Shown: positions 38,600-48,949 of the stretch, piece after piece
How the letters are laid out: the number at the start of each line of letters is the position of its first letter
Numbering within the stretch: the first letter of the stretch is position 1
Notes under the pieces: generated by a model
Database searches by the model: none
The model's input: only the letters and a program-made list of their open reading frames with translations
Told to the model about the DNA's origin: nothing
Source of the DNA: Sipunculus nudus
Taxonomy: Eukaryota > Annelida > Sipuncula > Golfingiida > Sipunculidae
Assembly (NCBI GenBank): GCA_026874595.1
Contig: CM049313.1
Location: 16,549,508 to 16,613,507 of the forward strand
DNA: 64,000 nucleotides
Reading direction: 5' to 3'
Program-made: the position numbers and the translations under genes

Positions 38600-39300
38600 G
38601 AATCTTGTATGCATCACTACTTTATTTTTTTGTCGGTTTATGTCAGACCAATCAGTGCATGTTTTATCATCTAGCCCTATAATATATAGAGTCCAAGGAT
38701 GCCAGCATTATGTTTCATCTATCCAGACTGTATTCTAAGTGCCAATGGCAGACTTGGAAAAGGAGTCTTGTGCAATTGAAAACATTTAGTTTGCTATTGA
38801 TTCTGGCCCCAGAAGACTGGTGTCAAAGTGTATCTCACTCCAAAGTGAGGCTACGGCAGTAATCGTCCTGATCCCAACCATGATGCTCAGTGATCACATG
38901 ACCGGCAAGGCAAGACCCCAGAGTCTGCCGTTCATTGTAGTGATATCTGGGTGCATTCATGAGACCATGAATAAGTTCAGCAGATAATGCACCATCTAAA
39001 GTGGTCTTTGTTTCAGGATTTGTTTGTGAAACTGTCAGTTTGATATGATCATTTACTCCATTTTCTATTTGCAAGGCTGGCCCAAGGTAAAGTTGGAAAT
39101 CTGTATAAACTCTCAAAAATTGAGTGGAAATATGTGGCCGACCAAGAGAAAGGGGAGGGGAGACCACAAAGGGAAACAGGGGTGGCAACAGTAGAGTGTA
39201 TACCCCAACCATGATAAAGTGATCCTGATCTACATCTGTCACTATATATATGCTGCCAAACCAAAATATAAAGAATGTCCCAACCCTCACAAAGTTTTAT
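38600..39300 (-). other. Unassigned; 151-codon minus-strand open frame
   Basis: The frame 38835-39290 on the minus strand ends in a TAG stop, and its C-terminal half (below about 39130) has a varied, protein-like composition. I recognise no domain. A second minus-strand frame (39049-39411) overlaps it in another phase. It could be an exon remnant, a decayed transposon protein or chance. Confidence 0.25.
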
Positions 39301-39309
39301 GGAAAACAG

Positions 39310-39540
39310 TTTTGTAGTTTTTGCTTCAGAGTTGTAGAATGTAACAGCCTGAAATTTTGCATGTCCATCCAGCTTGGATAGCTTTCTCATACACAAGACA
39401 GGTGGCCCCACTTACAATCCTGAATTTTTAAAACACAATTACCCATTTATCTCAGGAGTGGTTTGACGTATCGGCCTGCAGTTTTGCATTTTCATAGATC
39501 CAGGATGGCATTACTTGTACACATGACTGGTGACACCTAC
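39310..39540. repeat. Possible ~125-bp imperfect direct duplication
   Basis: 'cagcctgaaattttgcatgtccatccagcttggatagc' (39350) resembles 'cggcctgcagttttgcattttcatagatccaggatggc' (39473), each followed by 'acaca.gac.ggtg'. It is likely part of a repeat with no other copy here. Confidence 0.45.
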
Positions 39541-39544
39541 AGTA

Positions 39545-40465
39545 ATTTTTATAGTTTCAGTCGTTTGTGCATCTTGGGATACTTGGGGCTGGAGCACCGT
39601 TACACCATGATGGATTCCATGTCTCACTTTATCCATGCCTGTGTGATATGGCAGAAACCTGTAGCAGCTCACAACTGCCCATATTCGAGTTAATACTATT
39701 TAAACTGTATATGTAACATGTCATTGCCATAGTTTACTGTTTATCGTTAACTTGTTTGAAATCTGTTCAAGACTAACCATATATTTACAGATGATAATAC
39801 TTTATACTTGTATTTTTCCTCAGTATCCATCTGCTTAATCACATGACCTCAGTTTTTCTATCCATTGTAATATGTCTAGCTGTCTATTGTTAACAGTTTG
39901 TTGGTTTTCATTTTCATGAATATTGCAATCAGACAAAATAGCTAGCTGCTTTGGTATAATTATGGTTCTTGTTTATTCAGTTTGAGACATGACATTAATG
40001 TTAAAGTTGACAGTTTATGACGCTAGGGTTATCCAGGCACTGAGAGACTAATTAGTGTAAATAACGAGTGATTTTCACTGATTCTTCTTACTTTTATGAA
40101 TCTATTAACTGTAAAAGAACAATCTGAGATTACAATCATTATGGACCACACAGTGTTCACTTAGGGTAATTTGTTGCTGGGATAAAAATCTGATCATGCT
40201 GATGTTTCAGTTTGCAGTTTGGTTACAAACACATTACCTGTTTGGCTTACAGTGAATCATAGTCCCATCAACATCAGATATATTTATCCCGGTAAATATA
40301 ATCTTATCTCAAGATAAGCAGTAGCTGATGTTCACAGCATCCACTTAAGATAATTAAGCAGCATTTATATCATCCCAAACCCTGTGATTTGTTCCGGTTT
40401 GATTTTATCATGTTTGCATTTACAGTTACACATGTGCACATTCAGTCTTCAGTTATCACAAGACA
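39545..40465. other. No feature recognised
   Basis: Upstream intron sequence of SNX27. AT-rich, with no recognisable repeat. Confidence 0.45.
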
Positions 40466-40471
40466 TTTTTA

Positions 40472-41000
40472 TATGCCTGTCATATGACGGGAGTGTTATG
40501 GTATACCTATGGTCTGTCTGTCCATTAACTTTACATATCACCGCCATAAATCAACAGGGCTTTGATGTATTTTCACCAAACTCACCATAACTACTTAACA
40601 ATAGATTATCTCACACAAGTTTGATTATTGGCAAAATCCTCACACTTAATGAGATCAGAGGTGGTGTCGCCGCGATAACTTAAGAGGAATATGATTGATT
40701 TTGATAAAACTCAGTAGAAATATAAATCAATAAAATAACCTGCCAAAGTTTAATTTTCAGCAAAATCCACGCATATTTAATGAGGTCAGAGGTCACCCCA
40801 CTTTTGAGAAAGCATGATGAATTAACCTAAATCCTATGAATTTTCATGAAACTCATTATACATATTTACCAATAGAGTTTCTCACCTCAGTTAAATTCCT
40901 CAGCAGATTTCACACATATTTAATGAAGTCAGAGGTCACAAGACAAATGACGGGCATATTATGCACATTTGCGATGCTCTTGTTGAATTTGTTTATTTAT
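40472..41000 (+). mobile_element. Family-2 element, best-preserved copy
   Basis: The 5' end holds CCTGTCATATGACGGG (40476-40491), a 16-bp palindrome with one mismatch. Then come 'agtgttatggtatacctatg' and the head GGTCTGTCTGTCCATTAAC. Three units of about 135-145 bp follow, with AGATCAGAGGT at 40649, AGGTCAGAGGTCA at 40783 and AAGTCAGAGGTCA at 40927. The 3' end 'gacgggcatattatgcacatttg' echoes the palindrome arm. No protein is encoded. It lies less than 250 bp upstream of the SNX27 PDZ exon. Confidence 0.85.
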
Positions 41001-41244
41001 TCCAGCAGAGTGGGAGAAGATGATTCACTTGTTTTAGAGGCTGCCTGAGATCTGACCTGCAGAGCTGACCTGTGATGCAATTAACTCTAGAGCTGGGAAC
41101 TGTGACACATTTATATGGGCTTACATTCAAATATATTTCTTGTGCTTGTTAGTACTAAGTCTAATTATAATTATGATCACCATAATTTCTGCAGATATTG
41201 AGATTTTTTGTAAAATACCAATTAGTTTTTCCTTTATTTTACAG

Positions 41245-41327
41245 AAATGGTGTGAATGTAGAGGGTGCCACCCATAAACAGGTTGTGGACCTCATCAAAT
41301 CAGGTGGTGAGACGCTAACATTAACAG
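41245..41327 (+). CDS. SNX27: Sorting nexin 27, internal exon: C-terminal part of PDZ domain
   Basis: The exon lies between a 'ttttacag' acceptor and a 'g|gtcagt' donor. It starts on the third base of a codon (predicted Val) and ends on the first base of the next Val. The residues [17 protein letters not shown] match the second half of the SNX27 PDZ domain almost exactly, followed by a same-length [10 protein letters not shown] strand. This part forms helix alpha-B and strand beta-F. The His in THKQ is the alpha-B1 residue that binds the Ser/Thr of class I PDZ ligands. SNX27 works with retromer on endosomes to recycle membrane receptors, using PDZ, PX and FERM-like domains. The N-terminal PDZ exon was not found in the 41 kb upstream. 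The gene call is strong because the next exon also fits SNX27 and no other PDZ family. Confidence 0.94.
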
Positions 41328-41394
41328 GTCAGTAACACATGAGCTAGGTTACTAATTAAGACTGAATTCAAGACACCACCTTTATTTGTTTTTT

Positions 41395-41690
41395 TTTTCT
41401 TTTCAATGATAAAAAGTCCTCTGTCTGTCAGCAATCCAGTGGTCTGTCTCCCTGTCCATTCATTTGACCGGCATGTTTTGAAACTGTTGGATGTGGGATT
41501 CCAAGTTAAACATACAGTTGGATGTAAAATCATACTAAGATCTTCTTCCAACCTGGAAACTGGGTCATCGCATCTTTTTTGAGAGTTTAAGGATAATCCT
41601 CCATTTTCAGTGAAAAACCTATTGTTACACTTCAAGACTTACAATAAAAACTTACAATATTTTTTTCTTATCTTAAATGTTGACATATTG
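41395..41690 (+). mobile_element. Family-1 repeat, 5' region without terminus
   Basis: Matches 33915-34130 in order: 'gtc.gtctg.c', 'accggcatgttttgaaactg', 'ttccaagttaaacatacag.tggatgt', 'ccaacctggaaactgggtc', 'aaaaacctattgttacacttcaagact'. The palindromic start is lost. Confidence 0.75.
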
Positions 41691-41819
41691 AAGTGAAATT
41701 GTTATAAAGGTCTATAGTAAAAATCAACAGACAGCCTGTCAGACAAAATGTGTTAGTGACATATAGCTGGTTTGACCAGTATATATATATACCAATATAT
41801 CAGTGGTTTGAGCATAATC

Positions 41820-42680
41820 TTTTTTAGCTCAGCTGACTGTAGGTCAACTGAGGTATAGGAATAGCGCTTTGTCCATCATCCGTCCGGCCGTCTGGTCGTC
41901 CGGCCGTCCGTTAGCAGGGCACAAGTCGTTCCATCAGTTCCTGCAATCTGGTGGCGCCACCTGTATTTTTAGATTTTTTACAAATTTTTTTCTCTATTTT
42001 TGAGACCTTAAAAAAATGTGAACATCTGTTAACAGGGCACAAATCGTATAGACTGGACCTAGAATCTTCATTCTTGACACAGTGAGAGACCTATGAAAAG
42101 TCTCCATGGAAACCAGAAATTAGGTTTTTGTTACCCATATCCTTCGAGCTATGGGGCCCCAAAGTACCCCCAAGAATAGTAAAAAAATTTCATACAAAAA
42201 CTTCAATATCTCATTAACTACATCACTGATGGTCATGATTTTTGGCATACATATTGATCATTAGATGTTACAACAGTTTCTGCAGACTGGTGGCGCCACC
42301 TGTATTATTCGATTTTTTACAAATTTTTTCTCTATTTTTGAGTCCTTAAGGATGCTGTCATCTGTTAACGTGGTACAAATTGTGACAACTGGACCTAGAA
42401 TCTTCATTCTTGTGATGCAAGGAGGCCCATGAAAAATGTCTGTGGAAACCTGAAATTAGGTCTCTGTTACCCATATCCTTCAAGCTATAGGACTCCGAAG
42501 TATCCCTCAGAATAATGGAAAATTTGATACAAAAGCTGAAGTATCTGAACAACTAATGCAGGGATCACTATGATTCTTTGCATGAATATTGACCATTAAG
42601 TGTTTTTATTAGTTTCTGCAGACTGGTGGAGCCACCTGTATTTTTTTAAAGTTTACGCATCATTTCTCTTTTTTTGAGAT
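41820..42680 (+). mobile_element. Family-1 element 5' portion with ~337-bp tandem units
   Basis: Starts TTTTTAGCTCAGCTGACTGT, then 'aggtcaactgaggtatag'. The head is 'gtccatcatccgtccggccgtctggtcgtccggccgtccgttagcagggcac'. Units repeat at CTGGTGGCGCC (41948), CTGGTGGCGCC (42287) and CTGGTGGAGCC (42622), periods 339 and 335. Each carries 'aactggacctagaatcttcattcttg' and 'gaaattaggt.t.tgttacccatatccttc.agcta'. It stops short of the SNX27 exon at 42892. Confidence 0.85.
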
Positions 42681-42891
42681 ATATAAATACAGACAACATT
42701 CATACTTCCTAAAGAGCATATGGAAATGCTCCAGTGATATAATCATAAAAGTCCTTTTGTCACACTCACATTTATTCTCGCGACTGTGCTTATGGAAACA
42801 CAGCTTCATACTTAAAAAATTGTAGGTGTATTCATCACTATATGTCAAAGAAATGTGTTTAAAAAATTTTCATGTTCACATTTTCTTCCAG

Positions 42892-43040
42892 TGATATCGG
42901 TGCCAAGACAAGTAGCAGAGAAACTTGAACCAAGCGACGAATCCTCAGGTCCGTCGCTTATTGACTACTCAGAGAAACGTTCTCTACCCATCTCCATCCC
43001 AGATTACCAACTGGTTGAAGAAGATGGGGATAGATTTGTG
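42892..43040 (+). CDS. SNX27: Sorting nexin 27, internal exon: PDZ-PX linker and start of PX domain
   Basis: The exon lies between a 'ttttcttccag' acceptor and a 'gtg|gtaagt' donor. It completes the split Val codon of the previous exon (g + tg), then encodes 49 residues and ends in phase 0. It reads ISVPRQVAEKLEPSDESSG, then ...DYSEKRSLPISIPDYQLVEE..., aligning without a gap to the SNX27 linker (SVP..., L-PSD-S-G, DY-EK) and to the first PX strand (PIS-P-Y--VE--G--FV). PX domains bind phosphatidylinositol 3-phosphate and place the protein on early endosomes. The next exon should continue the first PX strand and carry the RYREF-type PX motif. I did not find it before 64000. The neighbouring intron is repeat-rich. 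Confidence 0.95.
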
Positions 43041-43198
43041 GTAAGTACATATGTGTTTTGTTTGGCAAGGATATAGAGACTACTAAATGCAAACAAAATA
43101 GGAGATGCCATATATTACACACACACACCAAAAGGTCACCAATAAAAATGGCATGGATAGTAATTAACATTTTGTAAATGTACTGTTTGTTTTTGCTA

Positions 43199-43400
43199 CT
43201 TCTGCAGGCGCCATTATAATTAATCCATTTTTGAAGGTACCATATTAACAAGTGGAATTTTGTAGATACCATGTTAATAGGTGCCATATTGCAGACCTGT
43301 ACCATATTAAAAGGTGTCATATTACAGGTACATTATTATTGGTGCCATTTTGCAGGTACCATATTAATTGATGCCATTTTGCTTATGCCATATATTGTGA
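43199..43400 (+). repeat. Imperfect ~28-35 bp minisatellite just after SNX27 exon
   Basis: The theme 'GGTACCATATTAATAGGTGCCATTTTGCA' recurs about six or seven times from 43204 to 43395 in varied form (GGCGCCATTATAATTAAT, GGTACCATATTAACAAG, GATACCATGTTAATAGGTGCC and so on). The array starts about 160 bp into the intron after the 42892-43040 exon. Confidence 0.75.
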
Positions 43401-43765
43401 TGCTATATTGTGTGTGTGATTGGGCTTCCACATCAAACCACAGCAAAATGCGTTGTTTGTGTGACATTATGTCCCACTCCAGTGATGTAAGCGACCCATG
43501 GGTATTAGAATTCATGATCATTGTAAAATCAGAAATGCCGGAAAAAGTTTACTTTGTTTACACTGGGGTTCCTGAGAATTATCAAGAATTTGCATGTGGT
43601 TCTGTTAGTAGCATTGAGGTTTATATTGGATATTCTGCAGTGACAAAAAAAGAAACATGCCACAGATATTATGAGGTGTCAACCATCAAATGTCATTCCG
43701 ATTATACACCAGGCAGCAGACCCTTTGACAATATAAGATGTATGCCAGGAATCTGCGGGGATTGA
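43271..43765 (+). other. Unrecognised 164-codon open frame, Cys-rich C-terminus
   Basis: The first ~45 codons are translated minisatellite. From about 43403 to the stop at 43765 the sequence looks more protein-like, with short motifs TCHRYYEVSTIKCHSDY and RCMPGICGD and about seven Cys near or in the last third. No signal peptide and no family that I can name. It lies in an SNX27 intron on the same strand. It could be a decayed duplicated exon, a fragment of a secreted Cys-rich protein gene carried in by a repeat, or chance. Confidence 0.25.
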
Positions 43766-43769
43766 CAGT

Positions 43770-44080
43770 TGGCATGAAATGATCCCCATCTGCCAATTAA
43801 AGGGAGTCAAATAACTGAAGCTAGGCCAGGAAAGGGTACAGTGGAGTTTGAATTAAACCCATCAACCATATACATATGATGGAGATTTCTCTTGCTAAAT
43901 CATGGAAATTACATATCTTCTAAAATATACTTTAAAGATTGTGGAGTTGTACGGTATGGTCTTCCCTGAAATTCCTTAAATATCATCTTAAAATACTGTT
44001 AACAAATTATTGTCAGTTAAAACTCCAGGAAAATTGATAGGTCTATCCACATAAACTCATTCCTTGGTAAATAAAATAGA
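43770..44080. other. Unassigned intron sequence
   Basis: AT-rich, with no repeat or reading frame recognised. Confidence 0.45.
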
Positions 44081-44084
44081 CATA

Positions 44085-45164
44085 CCGTATTCATTCTAAT
44101 TTGGCGACCACTTAAAAATAATAAATTTTCTCAGAGGTCGAGATAATGGAGGATATTTGAAAATTATCTTCCTGCCGAATTTGCGGTGGTCGAGATTTTA
44201 GAGGCATGCGGTTTGATAATCTTCCGTAGAGACGCAGAGCCGCTCAGACACTCGAGCGGTCGTATGAATTGAGTGATAATTTGGTCGTTTATCAGTTTGT
44301 TTTGTTAGCTTAACAGTATTTCCTACAAACGGGCTTCCAACCGTCACATGAATTATACGGAGTCCGCAAATGATTAATCAAACTGAGCTCAATCACTTCA
44401 CAAAATGATCACTACTTCGCGTATTGGTACGATCACTTGATATAGACGGCAACTCATGTAACTATCAGCTGTTTCAAGTTAACCCAGGCGGCGATATCGG
44501 CGGGCCGAAAAGGGACAAGCAGCTGCACGGAAGTTGGAAGAAGACTTTATAAAAAATAACTGCCTATTATCAGATAACTTTTATTAGCATAATACTTAAT
44601 AAATATAGGAAAGTAAAGGCGCGTTAATATATATACAACCGGAAATGGTCCTAGCTTGGTGCCCTCGATCGGGCCCTGTTTGGTACGTGCGGTCACCCAT
44701 CCAAAAACTAACCGGGGTCATTTAAACTTAACTAAGATGACAGTTCCAACTGGGTCACAGTTGTTCCACCGTGGGTACCTTCCGCCATTTAAATATTATT
44801 GCTAAAGATCCCACGTGAATTGCACAAGAGGCACCTTTGTAACAAGAATGGTACACGAGTTTGCTCCGTCAAGGACACCCATTTTGATCTTGAATGCTTT
44901 ATCATGTTTATATATTATGAAAAATGCATCTTTGTATCTTCAAAAATTTTATTGGAAACAAGTATGATGTGGATGCTCAGTGTAATAAGAATCTAGTCAG
45001 ATACAAACTGTGGTGCCTGTGAGAGACGGAGGCATTTCACCTTAACATCGTCGACAGAAAACATCGTCGGCAGTCGCGAAATTAGAGTCATTTTAGAAAT
45101 TATGCTTTCAAAATATTTTTGGGTTCGAGAAATAAGAGGGATCGCCAAATTGGAATAAATACAG
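44085..45164. mobile_element. 1,080-bp TA-flanked terminal-inverted-repeat element (Tc1/mariner/pogo-like, non-autonomous)
   Basis: The left end CCGTATTCATTCTAATTTGG continues 'cgacc'. The inverse of the right end is CTGTATTTATTCCAATTTGG, then 'cgatcc', matching at 22 of about 26 positions. TA flanks both sides (44083-44084 and 45165-45166), the duplication typical of Tc1/mariner/pogo elements. The base composition inside is clearly more CpG-rich than its surroundings, which suggests a separate origin. There is no transposase frame. It holds a 5S rRNA-like segment on the minus strand. It sits in an SNX27 intron. Confidence 0.82.
44650..44785 (-). pseudogene. 5S rRNA-like segment (5S-derived relic or 5S-derived SINE head)
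   Basis: On the minus strand AGTTAAG (44727-44733) and TTAGTTTTTGGATGGGTGACC (from about 44713 down) have exactly the spacing of the 5S internal promoter: A box, then intermediate element CCCCGG, then C box GGATGGGTGACCGC (44689-44702). The 5' half is only weakly 5S-like ('tacccacggtggaacaac'), and the 3' end has lost the usual 'gggaataccgggtgctgt'. It is therefore not a functional 5S gene. It may come from a 5S-derived SINE (SINE3 type) inserted in, or captured by, the surrounding element. Confidence 0.7.
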
Positions 45165-45169
45165 TAGAA

Positions 45170-47735
45170 AGAGCAAGAGCCAAATTAGTTTAATGCTAAC
45201 TCTTTAGAAAATCTTCCCAGGAATTCTTGGGTGTTCAAAACGTGGCTTGTTATATGTTTTTGAGGTTAACTTTACAAGTTCTGTATGGAATTCACTTCTG
45301 GAAGTGACTTAAATAGATATTGACAAATGTACAAATTTCCATAAAGTTCGAATAAATGGGATTACTCCATTAAATATCAGTTGAAATCCTAGGAATCCAT
45401 GATGTGACTTAAAATAGAGTTTTAAAATGGGAAACTATAGGTCAGTTTACAGAGAAAATACATTCCAAGCAGTGACTTTAACACAGTTGTATAATGTAAA
45501 CAGAAAAAGAAAGGGCCTGATCATGATGAATATAAATTATAGACCTCTGTAAAATCTTCCCAGGAATTAATTGAAAATCATAACATTGTTTTGAATATTC
45601 TAACTTTTAGATAAGATTATGTACATTTACAGTTAGCTTTTGATATATAAATGAGCGGATCTCAGGATCAGTTATATAGCTTTGCTGTAGACCTGACACT
45701 TAAAAAATATATATTTTTGTCAGAGTAACCATACTGCTTAAGTATTATATTTAACTTGAGATCACTACTGAAGTTGTTTGTTAATAATTCCCTATGATTA
45801 ACATTCTCCATGGCAGTCTGTGCGTGATACAAGTTCTGCGTTTGACACGTTTGGATCATGAAAGGAATTGATCTGCTGTGCGATTCTCTGTGGGTTTCGC
45901 TGTGTTATTATCCACCATTTTTTACATCATTAATCATTTTCAGTGACCACCCATGGATGATGATTATCGTGTTTTTGTCCAACTCTCGTCGTATTCTGCA
46001 AGACAGAACCAGGTCAAGTCATAAGGTCCCTCATGGATCAGCTGCAAGGATATATGTGGCTAAAGCTGCGTTCCGAAATTCCCATATGCTGTACCATCCC
46101 TAGATTGTCTACACAAGTAGATCAAAGCGCTCATTTTGTTTTCATGTATTTGTTTTTATTGTATATAAACTGGTCACTCCATCTGTTCAAGAAGTGTTTG
46201 CTTGTTTAAAAAACATGTTAGTCATCTGGCGTGATGATTGGTTTGTGTTAGGATGGCTTGTTTCATTCATACTTCTGGGCTTATATACGGCAGGTAAAAT
46301 TATCACAGCAAGATTCTGGTAAAAGATATGGCAGCAGTTAGGGAGATGCACAAAACTTTCTTCCTTAAATGAAATAACAAACCTTATAATTGGACTTACC
46401 TATCCAGTAAAGTACAGGTATAGAGAACGAAGGTTTTGATCAATTCAAAGCGGAAAATATTAAATAATAATATTTTCGTAACACAACTTACTGTCAAGTT
46501 ATTATGTGCTTATTATCAGCTGATCGTTCTGTTCTTGATCTCATGGGGTCACAGAGGTCACAAAAATCACGGCTCATTTGACAGGTCAGCAAATATTTTG
46601 AATATTTTCACTTTTTGCCTTTGAAACAAAACATCCAAGGTAATGAGCCTATTGGGGACATTATTTTAATTATTATAGATTAATTCTGCTGCTGGAATGT
46701 GGTATAAATGTTAGTAAGTTGAAAGACTTAAGTAAGTGCATGGTTACTGATTTTTAAGTAGAGATCAACCTAATATGTGTTATGAGAAATTTCTTTGTGT
46801 TGTTGAAAAAGCCAGGTTTAAAACTTCAGTTAAATACAAAAAAAGTCAAATACAAGTTGTCAGGATGTGTTTAATTACTTTTTTGGAAAATAAATGAGAG
46901 AAAAACCAAAGACATTTTAAGTAAAATAAATAATTATATATATAATTTGTTTTCTGAACAATATAAAAGATTGAATGTGGACCATCAAGAACAGCACTGT
47001 AAAAAAAAAGATACAAATTATCAGAAGCAAAAAGTGTAGTTGACTGAAGATGTAACATTTATTATTGCGCAAAAAGTGGTTGTTTTTTATTATTTCCTTG
47101 AGGAAATATATAATGAAAAGTTGCGTGTGGACACATGAAACAAGCACCAAAACACTTGATGAATGAAACAATTTCCTGGAGAAAATGAAGAACTGATCCC
47201 TTGATTTACAGTTTGTGAAATGATTCTTTCCAGCAGCTCACCAAGTTTATTGCATCCAGTCTTTGACTTGATGGTAAGTGATGAAACTAAAACCTGTACC
47301 ATCAACTGATCAAATTATTTTAAAAGTGGGAGTCTTCACTATCTTTATTTTGTTTGACGTAAAGGTTAATATAGAGTCAGCCCAAAGATTTTAAGCTTCA
47401 GACCAATAATTCCACTGCCGGTGATATTTGAAATTATATGTGACATTTTTTTCCAGGGTCCAGATGTAGCTATGGAATTTTGTTTGTTTCACACACAATT
47501 GCAATCTTCACAAGGCAAGTCTAGGGTACATATGAGATAGAAGTTTGGACTTTTAAGCAGCCTGGCTGGAAACTTTGTTATATGGTACAATAAAGAAAAC
47601 AGAGATGTGCTACACTTTACATTTTAATACTTTACTGTTGTATTATATGTGAGCTGCACTTTTCCGAGTTCTGTGTAGAGTCTTGTGTGGCTGTTTTCTT
47701 GGCTGCCTAACAAATCTGTCCTGGATTCTCTCAAT
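45170..47735. other. No SNX27 exon or repeat recognised
   Basis: Intron sequence, about 2.6 kb, AT-rich, with low-complexity A/T frames (46846-47305, minus). A CpG-richer patch at 45858-46105 has an 81-codon frame without a known motif. The PX exon expected next for SNX27 was not seen. Confidence 0.4.
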
Positions 47736-47844
47736 TTCAGCATTTTGCAGACAGTAGTAGCACCACCTGTTTTTTCGTTGTTTTTTTTTTACACACCTTG
47801 TTCAGTCCAGGCACTTAGTGAGTAACAGTTGGTTTTGTTGTTTT

Positions 47845-48076
47845 TGGAATTTAGTGATCTTCAGACCATCAGCCCCACAGATACTCTTTGTATTACAAAA
47901 GCCCCTTAAAAATCTTCTTTGTTTAATACTCAAGTTTAAAACCTTATAGTGACCAGTTTTAAGTGGAATTTGGAGATCTTACACTATAAGCCCCACAGAT
48001 AGACTTTATATTATAAGAACAGAATTAAAATAGTCTCTGTTTAATACTCAGTCTAAAACCTTGTGGTGAACAGTTT
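47845..48076 (+). repeat. 119-bp tandem duplication
   Basis: TGGAATTTAGTGATCTTCAG (47845) and TGGAATTTGGAGATCTTACA (47964) start two copies sharing 'agccccacagata', 'tttaatactca.' and 'aaaacctt.tagtgaccagttt'. Confidence 0.85.
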
Positions 48077-48559
48077 GAAAAAAAAAAATGAGTGTAAAAT
48101 AACACATCTTAGCAGTACCTTTCTGTGACCTTGTTTAATTTAATAATCTACATAGCAATCCTTTTAGAGACACAATGTTCCATTCTGATTATAAGGTGAT
48201 ATTGTTTCTGTGTATAAAAAATTTTCACTGGGCTCTGTTTGCGTGCTCCAGATGGTCTCTAAGCTTTCTCTGTTATCTATAGTACTTTTATTGATCTTTT
48301 AGCTGTCAAGGAAAGGCTGCTGCCCGGGAAGATAATATATAAAGGTCATATTTCACTGGTGAATACTCAAGTTCGGATGGATATGACAAACTTAGACTGG
48401 ACTTGAGAGTAAATTCAGAGTGATTAATTTGGTTTCAATTTTGTGATTAAATTTAAATTTTCGTTTACTTTACTAGATTGTACAATTATTGTAATATAAC
48501 TAATGCCTGGCACTCTCCTTGTTACTGATGGTGCCAGTTAGTAGTCTGTAATTTCCTCT

Positions 48560-48800
48560 GACAACTGACGAAAAAGGTTATGTTTTCATCTCTGTCTGGT
48601 CATTTGTTTGTGTGTTAGTTTGTTTGTCTATAAGCAGGATTACACAAAACTACAGAAGGAATTTTCACAAACCTTGTGGGAGACCATGCATAAATGGATG
48701 TCCTTTAGAATTTGGAGGAGATGCAATAAAGGGGTGGATCCAGTGCAAATTTTTGCCTTTAGGAGAGGTGCCCCCTCTGGTGATTGTCATTCACAACTAA
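48560..48800 (+). mobile_element. Degraded repeat with GTCTG head
   Basis: 'gaaaaaggttatgttttcatctctgtctggtcatttgtttgtgtgttagtttgtttgtct' is followed by 'gcaggattacacaaaactacagaaggaattttcacaaaccttgtgggag'. This is a head plus 'element body' of the kind seen in the other families, but with a different body. The overlapping frames at 48608-48940 and 48612-48800 fall in it and are not treated as genes. Confidence 0.55.
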
Positions 48801-48949
48801 TAAACATTGACACCAGTGCCTTTACTAAGAGGATGCTTTCAACTTTTTGTTGCTGTGTGTGTTCTGTTACATTGTTTCCTTTAAGAGAAGGACTTTCTTC
48901 AGTCTCAGATATGGTCGTTTATTTTCTGCGAACACTATAGTAAATAAAT

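Larger units (their letters stand above)
41328..42891 (+). other. SNX27: SNX27 intron between PDZ exon and PDZ-PX linker exon
   Basis: A 1,564-bp GT-AG intron, phase 1 (donor 'ggtcagt', acceptor 'tttcttccag'). It is largely family-1 repeat: a headless fragment at 41395-41690 and the start of another copy at 41820. Both lie in the same orientation as the gene. Confidence 0.9.

Noticed and set aside
44650-44785. A functional 5S rRNA gene
   Set aside because: Only the internal promoter half is well matched. The 5' half and the 3' end are too diverged to fold as 5S.
45858-46103. CpG-richer 81-codon frame, with a DDDYRVFVQLSSYSARQ reading in another phase after a TTTTCAG, as the missing SNX27 PX exon
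   Set aside because: It lacks the PX features expected after the first strand (RYREF-like motif, proline-rich loop) and does not align with SNX27.
47457-47520. 'tttttccag|ggtccagatg' as an acceptor of the next SNX27 exon
   Set aside because: The following codons do not resemble PX sequence, and no donor with suitable phase follows.
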